DNA from: an uncultured Candidatus Saccharibacteria bacterium
Lineage (GTDB): Bacteria; Patescibacteriota; Saccharimonadia; Saccharimonadales; Saccharimonadaceae
DNA length: 25,963 bases
Assembly (NCBI GenBank): GCA_949063825.1
Contig: CARSRA010000010.1
Coordinates: 1 to 25,963, forward strand
Direction of reading: 5' to 3'
A program made the translations under genes and the position numbers. Positions 1 through 5,590 of this stretch are shown in pieces (positions within the stretch are counted from its first letter, which is position 1; every line of letters starts with the position of its first letter). The notes under the pieces are model-generated. The model saw only the letters and a program-made list of their open reading frames with translations, was not told the DNA's origin and did no database searches.

Positions 1-259
1 ATCTCGACCGTGGACGTGGCTTCGCCATCCGCTGCGTTACACGGGAGGGGTAGAGAACCCACTCGACTTTGCCTACACTGGCTACTACTATTACTCTTCG
101 GGCTCTCTGTACTATGCGACTACGGACGGGTACTTCTGGTCACGTACGGCGTACTCTTCGACGAGTGCCTACTTCCTGAGCTTCAGTGGCAGCAGTGTCA
201 ATCCGCAGGGTAACGGCGTTCGTGGCTACGGTTACCCCCTACGCTGCACCGCGAAGTAG
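1..259 (+). CDS. C-terminal end of a surface protein with a Fibrobacter-succinogenes-major-paralogous-type (lectin-like) domain, partial
   Basis: The frame starting at base 2 is open to the TAG at 257-259 (85 codons), with the 5' end outside the window. The peptide has the marks of the TIGR02145-type domain seen in CPR surface proteins: PLDFAYTG, then a Tyr/Ser/Gly-rich stretch, then WSRTAYSST, an AYFLSF strand, VNPQ and the end YPLRCTAK. Such domains usually close a long secreted protein and are thought to adopt a C-type-lectin-like fold; the ligand is unknown. Two related 3' ends occur at 2198-2392 (minus) and 25920-25963 (minus). The last 24 bases of this reading frame plus GGGT are identical at DNA level in all three. 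No start or signal peptide is visible, so it is undecided whether this is an intact gene or a cassette. An ATG in another frame at base 10 is a shadow. Confidence 0.7.
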   Translation, partial: SRPWTWLRHPLRYTGGVENPLDFAYTGYYYYSSGSLYYATTDGYFWSRTAYSSTSAYFLSFSGSSVNPQGNGVRGYGYPLRCTAK

Positions 260-272
260 GGTGGATATTAGG

Positions 273-380
273 CTATCTCCATAACCCTCTTTTTGAAGAA
301 ACGCTGAAGATGAGTGCTTTGCAGTCATTACCATCCACAGTTGCGTCTTTCATTCTTCAAAAAGAGGGTTATAAAGATAG
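273..380 (-). repeat. Long palindromic element IR1 (conserved core with long paired arms)
   Basis: Arms 281-300 and 353-372 are perfect 20-bp reverse complements, and the pairing resumes outside them (273-278 with 375-380). The 52-nt interior 301-352, read on the minus strand, aligns without gaps to the interior of the second element at 492-543, sharing TGAAAGA, CAACTG, TAATGACT and TCTTCAG at the same positions. It lies 14 nt after the stop of the surface-type gene. It could be a structured RNA, a recombination or attachment site, or a small non-autonomous mobile element. No protein-coding sense is seen in it. Confidence 0.75.
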
Positions 381-468
381 ATCGAGCATTTGGAATAGAA
401 TCTCTCAATATCAAAGGGCTATGGAGAAGATCTTGTACCTATTCTTGTTAGTTATAGATTGGAGTATA

Positions 469-567
469 TCCCCTTAGCTCTTTTGGAAGTGTGAAAGATA
501 CAACTGAGATTCATAATGACTTTAGAGTAACTTTCTTCAGTGTCACTCCCAAAAGAGCTAAGGGGGA
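469..567 (+). repeat. Long palindromic element IR2, second copy in opposite orientation
   Basis: Left arm 470-491 pairs with right arm 544-565 over 22 positions with one A.C mismatch (487/548). The 52-nt interior 492-543 is homologous to the minus-strand interior of the element at 273-380 (about 37 of 52 positions by eye). The arm parts nearest the core are also related (CTCTTTTGGAAG here, CTCTTTTTGAAG in the other), with the T-A to G-C change matched on the opposite arm. The outer arms are unrelated in sequence yet still pair. Function unknown. Confidence 0.75.
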
Positions 568-611
568 TGAGGCTTCCTCTATTGCATTTATGATAGATTT
601 CTAATTACAAA

Positions 612-640
612 AACTCAAAAATCCCCCATATTATAGGGGC
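612..640 (-). terminator. Probable terminator of tRNA-Arg
   Basis: On the minus strand, CCCC at 636-639 pairs with GGGG at 624-627 around an AT-rich loop and is followed by T-rich sequence (TTTTT, GAG, TTTTT) toward 607. It lies about 50 nt past the tRNA 3' end. The short stem makes this moderate. Confidence 0.45.
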
Positions 641-691
641 ATATCTACGCTTCTGATTTTATGGAGCGTACTCCGTGTTGTAGTGCAGATG

Positions 692-767
692 TGGTACGCC
701 GGACAGGAGTCGAACCTGCGACACCCAGCTCCGGAAGCTGGTGCTCTATCCACTGAGCTACCGGCGC
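692..767 (-). tRNA. tRNA-Arg (anticodon CCG)
   Basis: A full cloverleaf reads on the minus strand: acceptor GCGCCGG with CCGGCGT, D-arm GCTC/GAGC, anticodon stem CCAGC/GCTGG around loop TTCCGGA (anticodon CCG, decoding CGG), T-arm with TTCGACT, discriminator A and a genomically encoded CCA at 692-694. It is preceded by a good promoter (-10 TATAAT at 784-789) and followed by a probable terminator. Confidence 0.96.
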
Positions 768-783
768 CCATCCCCACAGTATT

Positions 784-812
784 ATTATACTGCAAATTAA
801 ATACGTCTGCAA
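784..812 (-). promoter_or_regulatory. Promoter of tRNA-Arg
   Basis: On the minus strand, TTGCAG (807-812) and TATAAT (784-789) are separated by exactly 17 bases, with the tRNA 5' end 16 bases past the -10. Confidence 0.7.
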
Positions 813-853
813 ATACCTGTAAGATTATGCGTAGAGCATTTAATGCAATACTA

Positions 854-1330
854 TTATTTCTTATAATCTAAGATCACAACGTTCGTGAGCCATGCTTTTA
901 GGCCACCAAGGGAATTATAAGCCTCCGTATCAGCATCATCATTCGCATCTAAGAAATCCGCAATCTTCCCCTGTCGATAAATGACCAAACTCGGATAAAA
1001 ACGCACTTCATCCGCCAGTCCACTATTCTTTAGATCAGAAAAACTCACCTCGAAAATCTGTACAGGATATTCAGAGATCAACTCTTGTAGAATCCCCCGT
1101 AGATGTTCGGCAGTTTTACATTCCGGTTGTGAAACAAACAAAATGAAAGATTTTTTCTCTTCGGTCATAGTGCGCAATTCATCGATTGTAATCGTCCCGA
1201 TCCCACCATCGCCACGATACTCCGCACTCAATACGATACGACCATCCCGAAAAATCAACACTGCTGCCAGCGCCAACAAGACCACCGCGATTACCCCTAG
1301 AACCAATCCGAACAACTGTTGCTTTTTCAT
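854..1330 (-). CDS. Membrane-anchored thioredoxin-fold protein with an incomplete CXXC motif
   Basis: 158 aa. Residues about 5-27 form one hydrophobic N-terminal anchor, so the rest is probably outside the membrane. Residues about 45-150 look like a thioredoxin fold: a strand ILFVSQPECK where CXXC should be, and FYPSLVIYRQGKI, matching the cis-Pro loop and following strand. Only the second cysteine position is kept (QPEC instead of CxxC), so a normal dithiol oxidoreductase is unlikely; a monothiol or binding role is possible. The start is set by a good Shine-Dalgarno (AAAGGAG, about 5 nt before ATG). It lies 42 bp downstream of the rhodanese-like gene on the same strand, probably one transcript. 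Fold assignment is fairly sure, function is not. Confidence 0.75.
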   Translation of the reverse strand: MKKQQLFGLVLGVIAVVLLALAAVLIFRDGRIVLSAEYRGDGGIGTITIDELRTMTEEKKSFILFVSQPECKTAEHLRGILQELISEYPVQIFEVSFSDLKNSGLADEVRFYPSLVIYRQGKIADFLDANDDADTEAYNSLGGLKAWLTNVVILDYKK

Positions 1331-1372
1331 TCTACTCCTTTAGGATTATCACTCGTATTTTAATGAGGTAGC

Positions 1373-2101
1373 TTATCTTAACGTCAAGCGATCAAAATCG
1401 ATCTCATGATATGGAACTTTCCAAAAAGCATAAGATACATTACCGTTATCGTCAGTCTTTTTCACTTCTATGTTGTTATCTCCTTCATAAAACCAATAGC
1501 CACCGACATTGTAAATTTTATTAGCATCCCAGCCGAGCTTCACTAATAGATCCTTGGTCATGCCAGCGTAACCAGCACCGCCACACATCAAGAAAATATA
1601 TTTATCTTTTGGGAACAGATCTTCAAGAATCTGCATCGACTCGACATAATTCGCCTTAACTTCACCATTATTGTTTTGAGTAAATAATGTTTTACCGGTG
1701 TAAGTAGAACCGACCTCCGCTGGCAGACCGGAGACATTCACGATATACGGCAATGGTACCACCTCAAATCCATCTACATAGCCAGAAAGATAGGAGTCGC
1801 CACCAATCGCAGCATAATTTCCCGGGTCAATTAACATGCGCATGTCACGATAAACGGCATCGTCACGTTTCAGATATTGATCAATCGTCTCTTCATTGAT
1901 GTTTTTATCAACGCCAAATTGTTCGCCACGTACACCATCAGTAATTTCCGGAGCAGGAAGGCCTGAGACAGATTCCTCTATAGAGGTAGCCTGCTGACGT
2001 GGTTTAATAGTAAGGGCAAGAACTAGTCCTATGACTAAAACCGCCACTGCCGACAATAAACCAACAGTAACGGCAGAAATTTTACGACGCTTTGTATTCA
2101 T
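1373..2101 (-). CDS. Membrane-anchored rhodanese-like protein
   Basis: 242 aa from the ATG at 2099-2101. A longer TTG start at 2119 is possible but would lie inside the promoter. Residues about 8-32 are a hydrophobic anchor after a basic start (MNTKRRK). The middle and C-terminal part resembles a rhodanese domain: an acidic N-terminal element (YRDMRMLID), VPLPYIVNVSG, then YIFLMCGGAGYAGMT with the active-site cysteine followed by helix and NVGGYWFYEG. The loop is divergent from the usual CxxGxR (Gly to Ala, Arg to Tyr), so sulfurtransferase activity is uncertain. It heads an apparent two-gene transcript with the thioredoxin-like protein, suggesting extracytoplasmic sulfur or redox work. Its promoter puts the transcript start close to the ATG. 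Confidence 0.75.
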   Translation of the reverse strand: MNTKRRKISAVTVGLLSAVAVLVIGLVLALTIKPRQQATSIEESVSGLPAPEITDGVRGEQFGVDKNINEETIDQYLKRDDAVYRDMRMLIDPGNYAAIGGDSYLSGYVDGFEVVPLPYIVNVSGLPAEVGSTYTGKTLFTQNNNGEVKANYVESMQILEDLFPKDKYIFLMCGGAGYAGMTKDLLVKLGWDANKIYNVGGYWFYEGDNNIEVKKTDDNGNVSYAFWKVPYHEIDFDRLTLR

Positions 2102-2107
2102 ATAACC

Positions 2108-2135
2108 ATTATAGGCCAAAAGCTATTTTTCTCAA
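2108..2135 (-). promoter_or_regulatory. Promoter of the rhodanese-like gene, leaderless type
   Basis: Minus strand TTGAGA (2130-2135), 16-bp spacer, TATAAT (2108-2113), then only 6 nt (GGTTAT) to the ATG at 2101. No Shine-Dalgarno is possible. This decides the start codon. Confidence 0.65.
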
Positions 2136-2197
2136 CCACAATATACCTACAAATACCTCATGTTGATATCTTTTTGTAGACTCAAGTACTATTTACC

Positions 2198-2392
2198 CTA
2201 CTTCGCGGTGCAGCGTAGGGGGAGACCGTTGCTACGAGAGTTATAGGTTTGCGGGAAAACACCGCTCATGCTGAAACCTAAAGTATAGGCATTGGTCGAT
2301 GAATATGTTGTACGCGACCAAGACCAGCCGTTCGATATATCAGTCAATGTGCCTGCAGTGCTATAGAAGCCAGTTTCAGCAAAGTCGAGGGG
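2198..2392 (-). pseudogene. Orphan C-terminal fragment of the surface-domain protein
   Basis: The minus strand encodes about 64 residues, from PLDFAETG through WSRTTYSSTNAY and VFPQ to GLPLRCTAK and TAG (2198-2200). They align with the gene end at 1-259. Similarity begins abruptly near 2392. Upstream the frame only runs on through a hairpin and antisense-like into tRNA-Lys, so the apparent 104-aa ORF with its start in the tRNA is not a real protein start. No promoter or Shine-Dalgarno precedes the fragment. It may be a dead remnant, or a silent cassette that can recombine with an expressed copy. The frame is intact without stops over the whole homologous part, which argues mildly for the second. 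Confidence 0.65.
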
Positions 2393-2409
2393 ACTAGAAT
2401 CCACCAAAC

Positions 2410-2449
2410 ATAAAGTGCCCGACCTTATAAAGCAGATCGAGCACTTTAT
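2410..2449 (-). terminator. Hairpin between tRNA-Lys and the orphan cassette
   Basis: 2410-2422 pairs with 2437-2449 (12 of 13 positions, the odd one a G.T on the minus strand) around a 14-nt loop. It lies 30 nt past the tRNA-Lys 3' end, so it may terminate that transcript, although the T-run after it is weak. Its loop and right arm repeat the sequence at 370-390 (TTATAAAG, a 1-2 nt difference, then AGATCGAGCA). Confidence 0.45.
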
Positions 2450-2479
2450 TACTTTTATATCAAACGTGACGTCTTTACT

Positions 2480-2556
2480 TGGTGAGTCGGGAGGGACTCG
2501 AACCCTCGACACCCTGCTTAAGAGGCAGGTGCTCTAACCAGCTGAGCTACCGACCC
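2480..2556 (-). tRNA. tRNA-Lys (anticodon CTT)
   Basis: A full cloverleaf reads on the minus strand: acceptor GGGTCGG with CCGACTC (one G.T), D-arm GCTC/GAGC, anticodon stem CCTGC/GCAGG with loop CTCTTAA (anticodon CTT, decoding AAG), T-arm GAGGG/CCCTC with TTCGAGT, discriminator A and encoded CCA at 2480-2482. Confidence 0.96.
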
Positions 2557-2569
2557 AAAAGACATTTTT

Positions 2570-2597
2570 ATTATATCACGTTTCTCGCCTAAGGGAA
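2570..2597 (-). promoter_or_regulatory. Promoter of tRNA-Lys
   Basis: TATAAT on the minus strand at 2570-2575, 13 bases before the tRNA. The -35 is weak (TTCCCT at 2592-2597, spacer 16). Confidence 0.5.
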
Positions 2598-2637
2598 ACA
2601 CTTTTTACAATGCTGACATCGAATTTGCGTGCTGAAT

Positions 2638-2666
2638 TTTTCATTTTAAGTAAAAAGTGGTAATAT
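2638..2666 (+). promoter_or_regulatory. Promoter of murB, leaderless type
   Basis: TTTTCA (2638-2643), 17-bp spacer, TAATAT (2661-2666), then 6 nt to the murB ATG at 2673. No Shine-Dalgarno precedes the start. Confidence 0.5.
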
Positions 2667-2672
2667 TACAGC

Positions 2673-3698
2673 ATGCGAGTACTCGAAAATGTACCAATAG
2701 CCAAACTTACTACCATGCGTATCGGCGGTCCGGCACGCTATGTTTGCGAGATTATTTCTAAGGAAGATTTCCTCGAAGCATGGGAGTTCGCTAAAACTAA
2801 AAATTTACCAACCTGGTTCATGGGTGGAGGTGCTAATACACTCGGTCGAGATACCGGTTTTGATGGCGTAATCTTGTTGAACAAAATTCCCGGAATCGAA
2901 ATCGTCGCTGAGACTGATAATAGCCTACAAATCAAAGCTATGGGTGGTGAGGAGTGGGACGATGTAGTTGAGTTCGCTTGTAAGCGGGGCTTCTCAGGCA
3001 TCGAAGCCATGAGCAAGATCCCTGGCACAGCTGGGGCGGCGCCAGTTCAGAATATTGGCGCTTATGGGCAAGATATCGCGCGAATCCTTACCTCGGTCGA
3101 CGTTTTCGACACACAAAGTGAGGAATTTATCACTATCCCGCGTGCGGAGCTCAAGATGGATTACCGTTATACTACATTCAATCACGGACCAGATGCGGGT
3201 CGATACTTCATTGTAGCTATTACCTTGCATCTGAGCAAACATTACCTTGAGCCACCATTTTATAATTCCCTGCAAAATTATATTATTGAACATGGCGAAA
3301 CCGATTATTCCCCCCTCAACATCCGTCGCATGGTCAGCGAAATTCGCGCACATAAGTTACCCGACCCCGAGGAAATTGCTAGCAGTGGTAGTTTTTTTAA
3401 GAATATTTATCTTGATCAGGTCGGCGCTGACGAGGCCGAAGAAAAAGGTATTCCGGTCTGGCGCAGCAATGATGATAGCGGCAAAATCAATTCTGGTTGG
3501 TTGATCGAAAAATGCGATCTGAAAGGTAAAAAAATTCACGGTATGCGCATCAGCGATAGAGCCGCTTTGGTTCTCATTAACGAAGACGCTACAAGTTACA
3601 CTGATCTTGCTAGTGCTAGATCTGAAATTATCAATACTGTGCAGCAAAAATTTGGCTACACACTAGAGCAAGAACCAGTGGAGATCTCTGACGAATGA
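2673..3698 (+). CDS. murB: UDP-N-acetylenolpyruvoylglucosamine reductase
   Basis: 341 aa, the length of E. coli-type MurB. This cytosolic FAD enzyme uses NADPH to reduce UDP-GlcNAc-enolpyruvate to UDP-MurNAc, the second committed step of peptidoglycan synthesis. FAD-domain signatures are GGGANTLGRDTGFDG (residues about 51-65) and PGTAGAAPVQNIGAYG (about 115-130). DYRYTTF matches the type I tyrosine loop, SGSFFKN carries the catalytic Ser that acts as general acid, and LEQEP near the C-terminus carries the conserved Glu. The stop overlaps the next start in ATGA, so folD is translationally coupled. The preceding step, MurA, is encoded at 9418. Confidence 0.95.
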   Translation: MRVLENVPIAKLTTMRIGGPARYVCEIISKEDFLEAWEFAKTKNLPTWFMGGGANTLGRDTGFDGVILLNKIPGIEIVAETDNSLQIKAMGGEEWDDVVEFACKRGFSGIEAMSKIPGTAGAAPVQNIGAYGQDIARILTSVDVFDTQSEEFITIPRAELKMDYRYTTFNHGPDAGRYFIVAITLHLSKHYLEPPFYNSLQNYIIEHGETDYSPLNIRRMVSEIRAHKLPDPEEIASSGSFFKNIYLDQVGADEAEEKGIPVWRSNDDSGKINSGWLIEKCDLKGKKIHGMRISDRAALVLINEDATSYTDLASARSEIINTVQQKFGYTLEQEPVEISDE

Positions 3699-4483
3699 AG
3701 ATTTTAAATGGTGCTGATATTGCTGGATATATGAAAGAAAACCAAGCACACCAAGTACGTGCGCTTCAGTCCCGCAAGATCCAACCCAAACTCGTCATTA
3801 TCCGAGACAATGATAGTCCCGTAATTAAAACGTATGTTCACTTGAAACAACTGTACGGCAACGATATTGGCGTAGTCGTCGAAGACAGGCAAACTGCAGA
3901 GATTGAAAAAGCGATCTTAGAAGCAAACCAAGACCCAAGCGTGCATGGCATCATCGTACAATTACCACTCGAACACGAATATGATCTTGACCAAGTATTC
4001 TCACAGATTTTACCAAAAAAAGATGTAGATGGTCTAGGTGGCAGTAGGATCTTCGAGTCTGCCACCGCAACCGCCATTAACTGGTTGCTCGCGAGCTATG
4101 ACATCGAGCTTAGTCGCACAAAAATTGCCCTTGTCGGACGTGGTCGACTCATTGGCAAGCCCCTTTTTAAAATGTGGCAGGACTCTGGCTACGACGTAAG
4201 CGTATTTCATCGTGGTGACGATTTATCCAAACTAAAAGATTTCGGAGTCATCATTAGTGCTACTGGCTCTCCGCATCTAATCAAAAGTGAAATGATTTCA
4301 AGTGGCACGGTAATTGTTGATGCTGGTACTGCTAGCGAAGGCGGCGTATTAGTTGGAGATGTTGACGATCAAGTGCGTGAACGCTCAGACCTACTCGCTA
4401 TTACACCAAAAATTGGCGGTGTTGGACCGCTGACGGTGACTGCATTGTTTGAGCATGTTTTACAGGCGACGAAAGAAGCTTAG
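3695..4483 (+). CDS. folD: Bifunctional methylene-THF dehydrogenase / methenyl-THF cyclohydrolase
   Basis: 262 aa. FolD interconverts 5,10-methylene-, 5,10-methenyl- and 10-formyl-tetrahydrofolate, using NADP. Visible signatures: YVHLK with the catalytic Lys (residues about 46-50), VQLPLE (about 88-93), PKKDVDG, the Rossmann loop GRGRLIGKPL, and PKIGGVGPLTVTAL near the C-terminus. The start overlaps the murB stop by four bases (ATGA). The 262-aa length is a little short for the family. With thyA at 22631 it belongs to the one-carbon supply for dTMP; no dihydrofolate reductase is visible in the window. Confidence 0.93.
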   Translation: MKILNGADIAGYMKENQAHQVRALQSRKIQPKLVIIRDNDSPVIKTYVHLKQLYGNDIGVVVEDRQTAEIEKAILEANQDPSVHGIIVQLPLEHEYDLDQVFSQILPKKDVDGLGGSRIFESATATAINWLLASYDIELSRTKIALVGRGRLIGKPLFKMWQDSGYDVSVFHRGDDLSKLKDFGVIISATGSPHLIKSEMISSGTVIVDAGTASEGGVLVGDVDDQVRERSDLLAITPKIGGVGPLTVTALFEHVLQATKEA

Positions 4484-4495
4484 TGCGGCAAATCC

Positions 4496-4822
4496 TCACG
4501 CTTCATTCTTTTTCTTTCGCTTTTTAGGTAACGGTGTAACTTTTTCGAGTTCTAAAACCACCTGCTTACTTAATTCCGCATTATCAATATCGAGGACATA
4601 ATGATCTTTCGCCCCTTTGTACGGAATACCAGTTTCCGCTCCTTCCATTAAATCTCGAATTACGTCATGTTGTTTTACGAAAACCGTATCATTGCAAACT
4701 AGTATCACTGGTCGATCATTCAAATAAATCATTGCTTCGCCGAACATTTTCCTGTGCCGCAAAGCCCCGATTCCACTTAATTGCTCTAATACAAAATCTA
4801 AAAATTCAGTTGATGTTGCCAT
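4496..4822 (-). CDS. TfoX/Sxy N-terminal-domain protein
   Basis: 108 aa. The N-terminal half matches the TfoX_N fold: LEQLSGIGALRHRKMFGEAMIYLNDRPV, with the typical RxMFGxxxIY core at about residues 23-32, ending in a lysine/arginine-rich tail (residues about 98-106). TfoX/Sxy controls competence in Gammaproteobacteria, but single-domain homologues are widespread and mostly uncharacterised, so a competence role is inference. The gene follows lepA and the AlkD-like gene on the same strand. The ATG has no Shine-Dalgarno: a TAAAAT box ends 6 nt upstream, and a 9-codon ORF with a perfect Shine-Dalgarno ends 9 nt upstream, so the start may be leaderless or reached by reinitiation. Confidence 0.8.
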   Translation of the reverse strand: MATSTEFLDFVLEQLSGIGALRHRKMFGEAMIYLNDRPVILVCNDTVFVKQHDVIRDLMEGAETGIPYKGAKDHYVLDIDNAELSKQVVLELEKVTPLPKKRKKKNEA

Positions 4823-4828
4823 AAATCC

Positions 4829-4834
4829 ATTTTA
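4829..4834 (-). promoter_or_regulatory. Possible leaderless -10 box of the TfoX-like gene
   Basis: TAAAAT on the minus strand at 4829-4834, six nt before the ATG at 4822. No recognisable -35 lies at the right distance, and the box overlaps the stop codon of the small upstream ORF. Confidence 0.35.
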
Positions 4835-4861
4835 ACACGTATACGTCCCGGACTGGTTCAT
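4832..4861 (-). CDS. Candidate 9-codon leader ORF upstream of the TfoX-like gene
   Basis: The minus strand has AAGGAGG (4870-4876), then eight bases, then ATG and the peptide MNQSGTYTC with stop TAA at 4832-4834. This is the best Shine-Dalgarno in the neighbourhood, yet it serves only this tiny frame, which ends 9 nt before the TfoX-like ATG. It could be a leader peptide coupling translation, or chance. Nothing else supports it. Confidence 0.3.
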   Translation of the reverse strand: MNQSGTYTC

Positions 4862-4900
4862 TTTCACTTCCTCCTTAATATGAAACACTTGCTATGAAAG

Positions 4901-5590
4901 TTATTTTACTCGACGTAACTTCTTTAGCCTCATTTTATCTTCTATATTCACGCGCAAAGAATCACAGCATTTAGAAATTGCTTTATTCTGCACAAAATCT
5001 GAAAGATTATTGTCTCCCTCTAGGTATGTAAGTGTTGCATCACGATTTTTTACCATCATTACCGAAATTAGCCAAGCCGCCGCCATCTCAACATAATGCG
5101 CTTTCGATGGCAAATCTTCCAAAATCTCGATAATTCTCGCCCAATATTCCGCCATTATAAAATGATCCAGAATCATCACTAGCATAAATCGTCCTTCGAA
5201 TTCTGCCTCGCTCTTTCGATAACGCATAATGAAATCCCAATATTGATCACGCTCAGATTCGCGAATCTTAAAACTGGCCGCCACGCAATCGCAAGTCGCC
5301 CAATCATGAATCTTAGGAACAAAATTCGCTAGATAGTCAAAACGTTCCATAGTAGACATTGGTGCGCTAGCAATTACAATCCCCTCAATCATAATTTCCT
5401 CATAATAATTCTTAGGCTCCTCGTCAAGAAATCGCCAAAAATCAGTTTTTATAATCCGCTTTGCAATCCTGCGCTGCTCCGGAATTCGTACTCCGAGAGA
5501 GTTATACAACTCAGGATTAGTCTTTTTATTGAAAGCTAGATAATTATCATCACGAAGCTCTAGCAACTCAGCGCGAATTTCCTCGAGCAT
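4901..5590 (-). CDS. AlkD-like DNA alkylation repair protein (HEAT-repeat glycosylase family)
   Basis: 229 aa, the usual length of the COG4912 family. These all-helical HEAT-like-repeat proteins remove positively charged alkylated bases (N3-methyladenine, N7-methylguanine) without base flipping. Supporting features are the N-terminal YNSLGVRIPEQRRIAK stretch (family pattern GxxxpxlRxiak), the repeated WxxxxxEE helices, HDWATCDCVAASF and the C-terminal NKAISKCCDSLRVN, which matches the family's NKAirwaLRey region. The ATG follows the lepA stop with no spacer, so it is co-transcribed and coupled. Assignment is by family pattern; glycosylase activity is not proven. Confidence 0.8.
   Translation of the reverse strand: MLEEIRAELLELRDDNYLAFNKKTNPELYNSLGVRIPEQRRIAKRIIKTDFWRFLDEEPKNYYEEIMIEGIVIASAPMSTMERFDYLANFVPKIHDWATCDCVAASFKIRESERDQYWDFIMRYRKSEAEFEGRFMLVMILDHFIMAEYWARIIEILEDLPSKAHYVEMAAAWLISVMMVKNRDATLTYLEGDNNLSDFVQNKAISKCCDSLRVNIEDKMRLKKLRRVK

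Larger units (their letters stand above)
260..691. other. 432-bp non-coding stretch between the surface-gene 3' end and tRNA-Arg
   Basis: No convincing ORF is present. The stretch holds the two palindromic elements (273-380 and 469-567), an AT-rich 88-nt spacer between them, a short GAGG/CCTC hairpin just after the second element (569-581), and the probable tRNA-Arg terminator at 623-639. Confidence 0.7.

Noticed and set aside
1..262. Diversity-generating retroelement (variable repeat and template repeat) as the explanation of the repeated lectin-like ends
   Set aside because: Differences between the copies are not confined to adenine positions, the spacing of the repeats is wrong for a template/variable pair, and no reverse transcriptase or accessory gene is in the window. 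A distant one cannot be excluded.
273..567. Integron attC sites
   Set aside because: The palindromes have long near-perfect arms and lack the paired RYYYAAC/GTTRRRY boxes with the unpaired bases typical of attC; no integrase is present.
273..567. CRISPR array
   Set aside because: Only two copies, in opposite orientation, with self-complementary arms and no spacer periodicity or cas genes.
683..871. 62-codon plus-strand ORF over tRNA-Arg
   Set aside because: It is the antisense of the tRNA gene and runs into the end of the thioredoxin-like gene.
2198..2512. 104-codon minus-strand ORF as a complete gene
   Set aside because: Its start lies inside tRNA-Lys and its first 40 codons are not homologous to anything in the surface domain; only the part from about 2392 down is supported.
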